Below are positions 18,201 through 26,472 of a stretch of DNA of 64,000 nucleotides, piece by piece; the stretch's first letter is position 1, and each line of letters begins with the position of its first letter. Made by a program: the position numbers and the translations under genes. The notes beneath the pieces are model-generated. The model did not search any database, was not told the origin of the DNA, and saw only the letters and a program-made list of their open reading frames with translations. Source of the stretch: Aquincola tertiaricarbonis (lineage in GTDB: Bacteria; Pseudomonadota; Gammaproteobacteria; Burkholderiales; Burkholderiaceae_C); contig NZ_JZUE01000002.1 of assembly GCF_000969605.1 (NCBI RefSeq), forward strand, positions 124,001 through 188,000, read 5' to 3'.

Positions 18201-21200
18201 GGCAGCCGCCGCGCCAGCGCGGCCCAGCACAGCACCGAGAACAGGTGGAAATTGGCGATCTGCAGGTGCACCGCCGACCACAGCAGTGGCGCGGCCGCAT
18301 CCAGCGCCGCCTGCGCATGCCACGGCCGGCCGGCGATGAAGGCCAGCTGCGCCTGCAGCACGCGGTGCCAGAAGATCATCGTGGGCATGCGGTGCGGCGT
18401 CAGCCGGGCCTCGAAGGCGGCGCTGTCGAAGCCGTCGCCGTCCAGCCGGTGCAGCGCGGCGGTGCGGCCCTGCAGCGCCGCGACGAAGCGCTGCTGGCTC
18501 AGCAGCTCGTCGATCACGTCGTCGTATTGCGCCTGCCGCACCGGGGGCAGGCTGTCCTCGATCTCCCGCGCCACCGCATCCAGCGCATCGCCGCGCACCA
18601 GCCGGTCGTTGACCACATGGTGGCGCGCGAAGCAGGCCACCGCCAGCTCGCCTGTCTGCGCCGCGGCGTCCACAGCCGCACGGCCATGCGCGATGGCCTC
18701 GCCCAGCGGCGCCGCCCACACGCTGGCGATCTCCAGCGAGAACAAGGCCCGCGCGCGGGCCGACCGCAGGCCGGGACGCTCGGTCAGCCGCAGCGACAGC
18801 CGGGCCAGGGCCAGGCCCTCCCGGTAGCGGCCGAACAGGCGGCCGCTCATCACGCCGAACCAGGCCAGGCCATGTGGCGTGCCCGGCGACACGCCGCGCG
18901 ACAGGCTGAAGTCCACCATCGCACACAGGTGCAGCAGGGCCAGCCGTTCGTCGGTGAAGCACGCCGGCGCGAACAGCTCGGCCAGCACGCCCATCGCCGC
19001 TTCCACCTCGGCGTCGGTGCAAGCCGGCAAGTCGAGCAGCGCTTCCAGCGGGCGGGCCGACAGCCGCGCCTGCACGTCGTCATAGGCCTGCTGCACCGCT
19101 TGCTGCGTGGGATGCGCCGGCATGCGCAGGCCGAAGCGGTCCAGGCAGGCCAGGGCCGCCTGCACCGCATCGGCGTAACGCGATGCCATCACCTGCAGGC
19201 TCATCAGCACCCGCGTGGCGGCCGCATGCGCCACCGCGTCGGGCGCATCGTGGATCAGCGCCAGCAGCAGCGGCTCGGCCCGGGCGGGATGGCCCGCCAG
19301 GAACTCCGCATGCGCCTGCATCAGGCGCAGCGCGCCGGCCAGTTCGTCCGGCCCGGCGCCGGGCGGCAGGTGGGCCAGCCCGCTGGCGGCGAAGTCGGCC
19401 GCCGCCCGGTAGGCCGTCGCGGCCCGGGCGGCCTGGGCGGCCGCCAGGTTCAGCCGTGCCAGCGCCTTCAGGTGCTGCGGCTCGGTGATGGCGGCGGCGC
19501 CGAGGTTGAGCTGGTGCACCGCCTCGAAGGTGGCGCTGCCGGCGTCGTCGGCCGCCAGCCGCCGGGCCAGCACCCGGCCCAGGCGCAGGTGCCAGGCCAC
19601 GCGGTCCGCCTCGGCCAGGCGGGCATGCGCCGCCTCCTGCACCCGGTCGTGGGCAAAGCCGTAGCCCTCCTCCAGCCGCAGCACCAGGCCGGCATCCACC
19701 GAAGGCTGCAGCGCCCGGTGCAGCGCCGCCTCGTCCAGCGCGCACACCTCGGCCAGCACCGAGGCCGGCGCGCGGCCCAGGCAGGACAGCGGCGCCAGCA
19801 CCTCGCTGGTGGCGGTGTCCAGCCGCGCCACCTTGTCCACCAGCAGGCGCACCAGGTCCCCGCGGTGCTGCCGACCGTGCAACTCGTCCAGCCGCCAATG
19901 CCAGCGGCCGGTGGCATCGTCGTTGTGCAGCAGGCCGTCGTCAGCCAGGCTGCCCAGCAACTGGGCCGCGAACAGCGGATTGCCGCCGCTGGCGGCATGC
20001 ACCAGCGCGGCCAGTGGCAGCGCTTCCTGCTCACCGCAATGCAGGCTGTCGGCCACCAGCGCCGTCATGTCGGGCAGGCCCAGCGGGCCGAGCGTCCAGA
20101 AGCTGCTGTCGGGCGCAGCGCGCAGGGCGGCCAGCAGCTCGGCCAGCGCCTCGGGCATCGCGGTGCCGGTGTCGCGACAGGCCAGGATGACCAGCAGGTG
20201 CGGCGGCCGGGCCTCGCGGTGCAGGTGCAGTACCAGCTGCAGCGTGGCGGCGTCGCACCACTGCAGGTCGTCGAAGAACAGCACCAGCGGGCGGCCCGGC
20301 TGCGCGAACACGCCGAGGAAGCGGCACACCGCCAGCCGGAAGCGCAGTGCCAGGTCCTGCGCCGACAGCTCGCCGGCGGCATCGGCCACCGGCAGCCAGG
20401 CCGCCAGCTCGGGCACCAGCGGGCGCAGCGCCTCGCCCTGCGGGCCGAGGGCCTCGCGCAGCCGTTGGCACCAGCGCGCCTGCGCCTGCGGCTCCATGCG
20501 AAGCACCCGTCGCGCCAGGCTGCGCAGCACCTGCGACAAGGCACCGAAGGGCAGCGGCGGCTGGAACTGGTCGGCCTTGCCCGCGGCGAAGCTGCCATCG
20601 GGCAGCCGCTGCTGCAGCGCCTCGACCAGCGACGACTTGCCGCTGCCGGCCGGCCCGGTCAGCACCAGCAGCGCCGAGCCGCCCGCCGCCGCCCTCGCCA
20701 CCAGCGTGCGGCCGGCCTGCAGGTCGGCATCGCGGCCATACAGGCGGTCGGGCATGCGCAGCTGGGCGACGAGGTCGCTGCGGCCCGGCGGAAAGCGGGC
20801 CACCTGGCCGGTCTGGCGCCAGTCGGCCTGGCAGCGGTGCAGGTCGGCCGCCAGCGCGGCGGCCGTCTGGTAGCGCTCGGCTGGCGACTTGGCCAGCAGC
20901 TTCTGCAGGATGTCGTCGAGCTGCGCCGGCAGGCCCGCCACGCAGGCGCCGGCCAGCGGTGCCGGAGCAGCCGCATGCGCCTGGATCAGCGCGATGGGAT
21001 CGTGGCCCGGAAACGGCAGCCGGGCCGTCAGCATCTCGAACAGCACCACGCCGAGGGCATAGAGGTCGCTGCGGGCATCGGCCGGGCGGTGACCGCGGCC
21101 GCTGAGTTCCGGCGCCGCATGGGTGAGCCGGGCCGGCGCTTCGCCGCCGGGGTCGCCATCGGCCCGTGCCGCTTCCGCCGCATGGGCGAAGCCCAGCAGC

Positions 21201-21604
21201 CAGGCCCGGCCCTCCCCCGGCTGCACCAGCAGCCGGGCCGGGTGGAGGTCGCGGTGCACCAGGCCGGCCGCATGCAGACGGCCCAGCGCACGCGCCATCG
21301 CCACGGCCACCGCCAGAAACCGCTCGAAGGGCCAGGGTTGCTCCAGCAGGCCGGCCAGCGGCTCGCCGCCCGGATCTTGCAGATGCAGCTGCGGCCAGGG
21401 CGCATCCAGCTCGAGGGCCAATGGCACCGCGGCCCAGGCCGGTTGCAGCCGGCCGCGCCAGGCGTATTCCGCCTCCAGCAGGCGGCGGGCGGCCGCACCG
21501 CCGCCGCGGGCCCGGCGCAGCAGGCGGCCGCTGCCGGTGCGCAACAGCACCAGTTCACCGTCGTCGAGCAGGAGCGTTTCGTCGGCAGTGTCAGGCGATG
21601 TCAT
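15296..21604 (-). CDS. giant trifunctional kinase-like / ATPase / hybrid sensor histidine kinase
   Basis: 2102 residues. Domains in order: Ser/Thr-kinase-like (about 30-260; HRDLHPARL at 117-125, but the metal-binding DFG is replaced by LGF); AAA/ORC-type ATPase (Walker A GPAGSGKS at 317-324); a long helical TPR-like region to about 1250; GAF (about 1270-1430); two PAS domains (about 1465-1580 and 1595-1715); histidine kinase with phospho-His 1740 in GVAHDFNN, N-box near 1848 and G-boxes near 1898 and 1925; C-terminal receiver (about 1980-2100, Asp near 2030). This matches the known trifunctional kinase/ATP-binding/histidine kinase family. The lost DFG suggests the first domain is a pseudokinase. 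No membrane segment is obvious, so it probably senses in the cytoplasm. The OmpR-type regulator at 14000 is a candidate partner. Confidence 0.93.
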   Translation of the reverse strand: MTSPDTADETLLLDDGELVLLRTGSGRLLRRARGGGAAARRLLEAEYAWRGRLQPAWAAVPLALELDAPWPQLHLQDPGGEPLAGLLEQPWPFERFLAVAVAMARALGRLHAAGLVHRDLHPARLLVQPGEGRAWLLGFAHAAEAARADGDPGGEAPARLTHAAPELSGRGHRPADARSDLYALGVVLFEMLTARLPFPGHDPIALIQAHAAAPAPLAGACVAGLPAQLDDILQKLLAKSPAERYQTAAALAADLHRCQADWRQTGQVARFPPGRSDLVAQLRMPDRLYGRDADLQAGRTLVARAAAGGSALLVLTGPAGSGKSSLVEALQQRLPDGSFAAGKADQFQPPLPFGALSQVLRSLARRVLRMEPQAQARWCQRLREALGPQGEALRPLVPELAAWLPVADAAGELSAQDLALRFRLAVCRFLGVFAQPGRPLVLFFDDLQWCDAATLQLVLHLHREARPPHLLVILACRDTGTAMPEALAELLAALRAAPDSSFWTLGPLGLPDMTALVADSLHCGEQEALPLAALVHAASGGNPLFAAQLLGSLADDGLLHNDDATGRWHWRLDELHGRQHRGDLVRLLVDKVARLDTATSEVLAPLSCLGRAPASVLAEVCALDEAALHRALQPSVDAGLVLRLEEGYGFAHDRVQEAAHARLAEADRVAWHLRLGRVLARRLAADDAGSATFEAVHQLNLGAAAITEPQHLKALARLNLAAAQAARAATAYRAAADFAASGLAHLPPGAGPDELAGALRLMQAHAEFLAGHPARAEPLLLALIHDAPDAVAHAAATRVLMSLQVMASRYADAVQAALACLDRFGLRMPAHPTQQAVQQAYDDVQARLSARPLEALLDLPACTDAEVEAAMGVLAELFAPACFTDERLALLHLCAMVDFSLSRGVSPGTPHGLAWFGVMSGRLFGRYREGLALARLSLRLTERPGLRSARARALFSLEIASVWAAPLGEAIAHGRAAVDAAAQTGELAVACFARHHVVNDRLVRGDALDAVAREIEDSLPPVRQAQYDDVIDELLSQQRFVAALQGRTAALHRLDGDGFDSAAFEARLTPHRMPTMIFWHRVLQAQLAFIAGRPWHAQAALDAAAPLLWSAVHLQIANFHLFSVLCWAALARRLPVQQRQPRRRQVQALLQGLQAWRDGCPEGFADLAALAEAQWTCAVAGPLQALPQHEQAVALAQASGRSWLEALASELSARCHAQAGLPTAARAHWRHARSAWLRWGAMAKVRQLDRQQPWLAEEAGAAAAGPPLVQVDLDLVARVSQTITGEMDGSRLVHTLMATALDLGDADRGLLLVPDGQPLLLRAVATRSARGIDVQPCARPVTPDDLPPDMLARAVQHSRIVSLDEMPAADAAAGAAPRAVAALCLPLLRQGRLSGVLYLERQGAAPDPGGFSRERAALLALLASQGAVALDNARLYRDLTHEIRERRQAEHEAEQSRAALQESENRFRRMADATPDVIWITDIHPERVLYANPSFERTWGRPVEALYRDPRLWTDCIHPDDRERINTEFGRWLTSAAPQGWDVDYRIVRPDGSLRWIHERGFFVVDDEGRPRRVSGISSDVTAARLAAAALRESEERFALAVAGSNDGIWDWDLASDRMFLSERAQRLYGLSPGMDTRPRSEWVAMVRLHPDDTQPQQAMLRDYLEQRLPHYDFEGRVLHAGDGYRWVRIRGLCIRGDDGRAMRMAGSVSDIDSMRRAEAALRQAQRLEAVGTLAGGVAHDFNNILGAILGFGEMALRNTRAGSRQRRDLECIVAAGERGRALVERILAFSRSSVGERVPVHVEAVVREALALLDAMRPAFVAADVRLAAGRAAMIGDATQVHQLVTNLVTNALHAMPQGGRLTVALQPQALAEPVQTTTGPLPAGDYLVLVVSDTGSGIEPEILDRIFDPFFTTKEVGTGTGLGLSLVHGIVTDLGGAVDVATAVGCGSRFTVYLPRSGEAPVQPPRELPSPQRGRQEQVMVVDDEEMLVRLGCEMLSGLGYVPVGFTSGQEALAAFHAHPERFDAVLTDARMPRLSGLELIEAVRAVRPALPVLLVSGFLGASAAQRARKAGASAVLAKPLSQRELAAALATALATRRAD

Positions 21605-21673
21605 CGAACAGCAGGGACATTGGCGGGCCCGGCTCGATCATGACACCGCGCCCGCCGGCACCATGCGCCGCGG

Positions 21674-21687
21674 ATGTCATCTGACAC
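21674..21687 (+). promoter_or_regulatory. TGTCATC-type site (imperfect)
   Basis: ATGTCATCTGACAC matches 12 of 14 positions of the exact sites at 14815 and 35502. It lies in the divergent gap between the giant kinase (70 bp upstream of its start) and the molybdenum hydroxylase subunit (42 bp upstream), so either could be the target. Confidence 0.35.
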
Positions 21688-21728
21688 AAAGACGCGGCCG
21701 GGCGCCCGCACCTGCGGCGGCCGCTGGC

Positions 21729-24074
21729 ATGCTGGTGTTCGTGGAACCTTCCCCGCCACCTGCCGGCGACTGGCCCGGCCGCCCCGACGACGAGCGCCTG
21801 CTGCGCGGCGCGGGCGCCTATGTGGACGACCTGGCCGCCGCGGCGCAGGCGGCGGTGGTCTGCTTCGTGCGGTCGCCGCATGCCCATGCGCGGCTGGCTG
21901 CGGTGGAGGCCGGCGCCATCGGCAGCTGGCCCGGCGTGCTGGCGGTGTGGACGGCCGCCGACCTGCAGCAGGCCGGCGTGCAGCCGCTGCCGCTGGTGAG
22001 CGGCCTGCAGCGGCCCGATGGCGGCGCTGCCACCTCGGCCACGCGGCATGTGCTGGCCGGTGGCCTCGTGCGGCATGTGGGCGAGCCGGTGGCCGCCGTG
22101 GTGGCCTGCACCGCCCGCCAGGCACGGGCCGCTGCCGAAGCCCTGCAGGCCCTGCTGTGCTGGCAGCCGCTGCCGGCGGTGGCCGATGCGCACGGTGCCC
22201 AGGCGCCGCAGGCACCGCGCCTGTGCGAGGACCTGCCCGACAACGTCGCCGCCTGCCTGCGCCACGGCGATGCGGCCGCCACCCAGGCCGCCTTCGACCG
22301 CAGCGCACACCGGGTGTGCCTGGACGTGGACAGCCCGCGCGTCGCCGCCTGCCCGATGGAGCCGCGCGTGCTGCTGGCGCTGCCCGATGTGCACACCGGC
22401 GGACTGACGGTGCAGGCCAGCACGCAGATGGCCAGCCCGCTGCGCAGCGCCTTGCTGGCGGCGCTGCCCATGCTGCGGGACGTGCCGCTGCGGGTGCGCA
22501 CCGGCGACGTGGGCGGCGGCTTCGGCATGAAGACGGTGCTGCATGCCGAAGACGTGGTCACCTGCCTGGCGGCATGGCGGCTTCAGCGGCCGGTGCGCTG
22601 GCAGGCCAGCCGCAGCGAGGACCTGTGCGCCGCGCCGCATGCGCGCGACGTGTTCCTGGAGGGCGAACTGGCCCTGGATGCCGAGGGCCGCATGCTGGCC
22701 CTGCGCCTGCGCTGCATCGCCAACATCGGCGCCTATGCCGCGCCGATGGCGGTGCTGATGCCGCTGGCCGTCGGCCCCATGGTGGCCACGGGCGTGTACG
22801 ACATTCCCCAGGTCGACATCGAATGCCGCGCCGTGCTCACCCACACCGCACCGGTGGGCCCCTACCGCGGTGCCGGCCAGCCCGAGGTGGCGCACCTGCT
22901 GGAGCGGCTGGTGGAAGCGGCCGCGCGCCAGCTGGGCATGGATGCCGCGGCGCTGCGCCGGCGCAACATGGTGCGGCCGCAGCAGATGCCCTACCGCAGC
23001 GCCTGCGGCCAGGTGATCGACAGCGGCCAGTTCGCCCGGCGGCTGGACGACACGCTGGCGCTGGCCGACTGGGCCGGCTTCGAGCGCCGCGCCACCGACT
23101 CGGCAAAGCGGGGACGGCTGCGCGGCCGCGGCCTGGCCTGCTTCCTGGCATGGACCGGCGCCTTCGCCCTCAGCGAAACCCTGCGCCTGCGGGTGGACGC
23201 CCGCGGCTGGGTGGAGGTGGTGTCCGGCGCCCAGGAGATGGGCCAGGGCATCGCCGCCAGCCTGCTGAAGCTGGCCGCCGGCGCGCTGGGTCTGCCGGCG
23301 TCGAGCCTGCGCCTCGTGCAGGGCGATACCGACGAGGTGGACGGCTTCGGCAGCGCCGGCTCCCGTTCCCTGTTCATGGGCGGCGCGGCCATGGCGCCGG
23401 CGGCCGCGGCACTGGTGCAGACAGCGCGTGAGCTGGCCGCCCAGGTGCTGGAAGCACCGCTGGAGGACATCGGCCATGAACGTGGCCTGCTGCGCGTGGC
23501 CGGCACCGACGCCGGCGTGAGCCTGTTCGAGCTGGCCGCGCGCCAGCCGGGTGGCCGCTTCGAGGCCGGCAGCGCCGCCACCGCACAAGGCCCCAGCTGG
23601 CCCAATGCCTGCCATGCCTGCGAGGTGGAAGTCGATCCCGCCACCGGCGAGGTGCAGGTGGTGGCCTACAGCTCGTCCAACGACATCGGCCACGTGGTGG
23701 ACCCGGTGCTGGCCTGTGGCCAGATCGACGGTGCGGTGGCCCAGGGCATCGGCCAGGCGCTGTGGGAACAGCTGCGCCATGACGCACAGGGCCAGCTGCT
23801 CACCGGCAGCCTGATGGAGTATGCGCTGCCGCGCGCCGCTGACCTGCCCGCCTTCCGCACGCGGCTGGCCGGCGACACGCCCTGCCTGACCAACGGCCTG
23901 GGCGCCAAGGGGGCGGGCGAGCTGGGCGCCATCGGCGCCACGCCCGCCGTGGTCAACGCCGTCGTGGACGCCCTGCTGCGCGGCGGGCAGGCATCGGGCG
24001 CGCCGAGCCTGCAGGTGCCGCTGACCGCCGACCGCGTATGGGCCTGCCTGGCGGCCGGCACCGGACTTGTCTAG
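21729..24074 (+). CDS. xanthine dehydrogenase/CO-dehydrogenase-family molybdopterin-binding subunit
   Basis: 781 residues. It shows the CoxL/XdhB layout: an N-terminal aldehyde-oxidase a/b hammerhead domain (about 10-130) and the molybdenum-cofactor domain with GDVGGGFGMK, GPYRGAGQPE and QEMGQGI, and the C-terminal GAKGAGELGAIG near 727-738, whose Glu is the catalytic base in this family. Active enzymes also need an iron-sulfur and usually an FAD subunit; neither is adjacent. The subunit may therefore pair with partners elsewhere or act differently. It is divergent from the giant kinase. Its stop shares a CTAG with the convergent membrane-protein gene. Confidence 0.9.
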   Translation: MLVFVEPSPPPAGDWPGRPDDERLLRGAGAYVDDLAAAAQAAVVCFVRSPHAHARLAAVEAGAIGSWPGVLAVWTAADLQQAGVQPLPLVSGLQRPDGGAATSATRHVLAGGLVRHVGEPVAAVVACTARQARAAAEALQALLCWQPLPAVADAHGAQAPQAPRLCEDLPDNVAACLRHGDAAATQAAFDRSAHRVCLDVDSPRVAACPMEPRVLLALPDVHTGGLTVQASTQMASPLRSALLAALPMLRDVPLRVRTGDVGGGFGMKTVLHAEDVVTCLAAWRLQRPVRWQASRSEDLCAAPHARDVFLEGELALDAEGRMLALRLRCIANIGAYAAPMAVLMPLAVGPMVATGVYDIPQVDIECRAVLTHTAPVGPYRGAGQPEVAHLLERLVEAAARQLGMDAAALRRRNMVRPQQMPYRSACGQVIDSGQFARRLDDTLALADWAGFERRATDSAKRGRLRGRGLACFLAWTGAFALSETLRLRVDARGWVEVVSGAQEMGQGIAASLLKLAAGALGLPASSLRLVQGDTDEVDGFGSAGSRSLFMGGAAMAPAAAALVQTARELAAQVLEAPLEDIGHERGLLRVAGTDAGVSLFELAARQPGGRFEAGSAATAQGPSWPNACHACEVEVDPATGEVQVVAYSSSNDIGHVVDPVLACGQIDGAVAQGIGQALWEQLRHDAQGQLLTGSLMEYALPRAADLPAFRTRLAGDTPCLTNGLGAKGAGELGAIGATPAVVNAVVDALLRGGQASGAPSLQVPLTADRVWACLAAGTGLV

Positions 24075-24592
24075 ACAACCCGGCCGGTCGCGGCCACCGG
24101 CGTGGTGCCCCCGCGGCCGGCGCGCAGGCGGCGCACCTGCCAGCCGGCACCCAGCAGGAAGAGCAGGAACAGCAGCCCCACCAGCTTCTGCAGCGCCGGA
24201 TCGTCCGGCCCCGTGAACAGCGGCGTGCCCGCCGGCACCCGGGTGAAGGTCTCGGTCACGCCCGGTATCAGGTGGAAGAACACGGTGAGCGACAGGCCCA
24301 GCGTCGCCACGTAGCGAGCCGCGCGGCCGAACCAGCCGGCGTATTCCGCCGCGGCCGATGCGGCCAGCACCAGCAGCGTCAGCACGCCCAGCGCATGCGG
24401 CACGCCGAAGCCGCCATGCTGGAAGATGCCGAAGCCGGTGAGGCAGGTGAGCATCGTGGAGCCCACGTACCAGCGTCCCAGGCGGCTGCGCCAGGCGATG
24501 GCCTGGTGGCGCCCGAGGGCGAGCAGCGCCGAGCCGAGGGCCAGCAGGCTGATCAGGGTGTGCACGGCGCCGAGGGGGGTGAGTCCGAACAT
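24071..24592 (-). CDS. small four-helix membrane protein (DUF2306-like)
   Basis: 173 residues with four to five hydrophobic helices. The pattern HTLISLLALGSALLALG, then WRSRLGRWYVGSTMLTCLTG resembles DUF2306-type membrane proteins; that match is made by eye. The C-terminus is short and basic. AAGGAG stands 6 bp before the ATG. A CCAAGG dyad lies about 92 bp upstream, as for four other genes in the region. The function is unknown. Confidence 0.7.
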   Translation of the reverse strand: MFGLTPLGAVHTLISLLALGSALLALGRHQAIAWRSRLGRWYVGSTMLTCLTGFGIFQHGGFGVPHALGVLTLLVLAASAAAEYAGWFGRAARYVATLGLSLTVFFHLIPGVTETFTRVPAGTPLFTGPDDPALQKLVGLLFLLFLLGAGWQVRRLRAGRGGTTPVAATGRVV

Positions 24593-24670
24593 GGTGGCTC
24601 CTTCAGGGGTGGGTCGGTGGCCGCATCGTGGGGCGGCGGCGCCGACGGCCGTAGCCCATGAAGCGGTAGC

Positions 24671-24692
24671 GGCGCCTATGTCCTTGGTGTCA
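24671..24692 (-). promoter_or_regulatory. CCAAGG dyad, candidate operator
   Basis: Read on the minus strand: GACACCAAGGACATAGGCGC. The CCAAGG centre is 92 bp upstream of the membrane-protein start at 24592, in the same orientation. It shares the core and the TAGG flank with the sites at 29371, 30303, 35472 and 36625. Confidence 0.5.
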
Positions 24693-24816
24693 TGCCGGCG
24701 GACCCATCAACGTTTCACAAGCATTAACTCGCGCCGACGCGGCCCGGCGACGAACATGAAGCCATGGCAGCGCAAGAAGCCGCTGCCGCCCCCGCAAGCC
24801 ACCACAGGAGTGCCCC

Positions 24817-25467
24817 ATGCAAGCCGTATCGAACAAGCGCCTCACCGTGTTGATCAGCCATGCCGAGCCGTTGCTGGCGGTGGGCCTGGCGGCGGCCCTG
24901 CGGCCGCAGGCCGAGCTGGACGTGCTGCTGGAGCCGCCCGGCCTGCAGGCCGGCGCCCTGCAGGCGGTGGACGTGATCGTCACCGACTACCAGCGCGGCC
25001 TGGCCCACCTGGCCGAAGCCCGCTGCCATGCGCTGCCGCGGGCCCTGGCCGGCGCCCGGGTGCTGGTGGTGGCGATGAGCGACCGCGAGCACGAGGTGCG
25101 CCGCGCGCTGGAAGCCGGCGTGTACGGCTTCCTGGTGCTGGGCAGCCCCATCGACGAACTGGCCGCAGGCGTGCACACCGTCGGCAATGGCGGGCGCTAC
25201 CTGTCCCAGGCGGTGGTGCAGCGCATGGCCGAAAGCCTTACCCGCGAAGCGCTGACCGCCCGCGAGGCCGAGGTGCTGAGGCTGGTGGCGCGCGGTGCCT
25301 GCAACAAGTCCATCGCACGCGAGCTGCAGATCGCAGTGGGCACGGTCAAGGCCCACATGAAGGCGATCATGTCCAAGCTGGATGCCAGCAGCCGCACCCA
25401 GGCGGCCAGCATCGCCACGCGCCGCGGGCTGGTGGACCTGCCCGCCGCGCAGCCGCAGTACGCCTGA
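24817..25467 (+). CDS. LuxR-type response regulator with degenerate receiver
   Basis: 216 residues. The N-terminal receiver-like domain lacks the acidic pair (LISHAEPLL) and the conserved Lys (YGFLVLGSPI) but keeps an Asp in VIVTDYQRG. The LuxR helix-turn-helix is intact (LTAREAEVLRLVARGACNKS, VGTVKAHMKAIMSKL). AGGAG stands 6 bp before the ATG. A LysR gene follows after 27 bp and is probably cotranscribed. It is a close paralogue of the gene at 13320 (both have AEPL, GTVK.H.KAIMSKL and AASIA..RGL). Confidence 0.9.
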   Translation: MQAVSNKRLTVLISHAEPLLAVGLAAALRPQAELDVLLEPPGLQAGALQAVDVIVTDYQRGLAHLAEARCHALPRALAGARVLVVAMSDREHEVRRALEAGVYGFLVLGSPIDELAAGVHTVGNGGRYLSQAVVQRMAESLTREALTAREAEVLRLVARGACNKSIARELQIAVGTVKAHMKAIMSKLDASSRTQAASIATRRGLVDLPAAQPQYA

Positions 25468-25494
25468 CCCGATCCGCCCGCGGAAGGACCTCCC

Positions 25495-26439
25495 ATGGAC
25501 AAGCTCAAGGCCCTCGCCACGTTCAAGGCGGTGGTGGACCACGGCGGCTTCGCCCGGGCCGCCGCGCAGCTGGACGTCTCCTGTTCCATCGTCACGCGCA
25601 CGGTGCAGGACCTGGAAGCCCTGCTCGGCGTGCGGCTGCTGCACCGGTCCACCCGCCGTGTGGCGCTCACCCCGGTGGGTGAGCAGGTGCTCGACCGCGC
25701 AGTGGACCTGCTGGACGGCTACGAGCAGCTGGCCGCCTTCAGCAGCCTCAGCGCCTCGGAAGTGGCCGGCACGGTGCGGCTGAGCGCGCCGGCGTCGCTG
25801 GCCCGGCCCTACCTGAGCGCGGCGCTGGCCGGCTTCGTGGCCGCCCATCCCCGGGTGTGGGTGGACCTGCGGCTGGCCAGCGGCCCGCTGGACCGGGTGG
25901 GCGAGGAAGCCGATCTCGCCCTGTGCCTGGGCAGCCAGCTGCGCAGCAGCTGGATCGCGCGCCACCTGGCGGACGTGCCGGTGGGCCTGTTCGCCTCGCC
26001 GGACTACCTGCATCGCCATGGCCGGCCCCAGCATCCGGACGAGCTGGCCAGCCACCACTGTCTGATCGGCGACGAGGGCGCGGCCGAGACGACGTGGCGG
26101 CTGGGCCAGGCACCCGCCCGCTCGTTGACCGCCTACCCGGTGCGCGGCACCTTGCGATCGGCCCAGGCCGACGTGCTCGTGGGCGCGGCCATCCACGGCG
26201 CCGGCATCCTGATGCAGCCGGTCCCGCTGGTGCAGGACGCGGTGGAGGCGGGCCAGTTGCAACGGGTGCTCGGCGGCTGGCGCTGCGAGCCGATCAGCCT
26301 GCACCTGGCCTACAACTCGCGCCGCAACCAGCCGCTGGCGGTGCGCAAGCTGATCGATCACCTGGTGCAGGCCGCATTGCCGCAGGCCCCCGTCCGGCAG
26401 GCGCCGCTGCCATCGCACCTGGCGGTACTGGCGGCATGA
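25495..26439 (+). CDS. LysR-family transcriptional regulator
   Basis: 314 residues. The helix-turn-helix is MDKLKALATFKAVVDHGGFA, then SCSIVTRTVQDLEALLG; the effector domain includes ASPDYLHRHGRPQHPDELAS. GGAAGGA precedes the ATG. It lies 27 bp downstream of the LuxR-type gene and converges on a winged-helix ATPase gene. The same three families recur at 53.5-57.9 kb. It is a possible reader of the CCAAGG dyads nearby, but this is only a guess. Confidence 0.9.
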   Translation: MDKLKALATFKAVVDHGGFARAAAQLDVSCSIVTRTVQDLEALLGVRLLHRSTRRVALTPVGEQVLDRAVDLLDGYEQLAAFSSLSASEVAGTVRLSAPASLARPYLSAALAGFVAAHPRVWVDLRLASGPLDRVGEEADLALCLGSQLRSSWIARHLADVPVGLFASPDYLHRHGRPQHPDELASHHCLIGDEGAAETTWRLGQAPARSLTAYPVRGTLRSAQADVLVGAAIHGAGILMQPVPLVQDAVEAGQLQRVLGGWRCEPISLHLAYNSRRNQPLAVRKLIDHLVQAALPQAPVRQAPLPSHLAVLAA

Positions 26440-26454
26440 CCTGCCCGCAGGACG

Positions 26455-26472
26455 GGCCGGCATCAGCCGGCC
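26455..26472. terminator. hairpin between convergent genes
   Basis: GGCCGGC-ATCA-GCCGGCC, a perfect 7-bp stem with a 4-nt loop. It overlaps the stop codon of the winged-helix ATPase gene and lies just past the LysR stop. There is no U-run. The position suits a bidirectional terminator or barrier. Confidence 0.5.

Noticed and set aside
15200-21643. A 2147-codon open frame antisense to the giant kinase
   Set aside because: High G+C leaves few stop codons. The translation is Gln/His/Arg-rich without any domain, while the minus-strand frame has seven recognisable domains.
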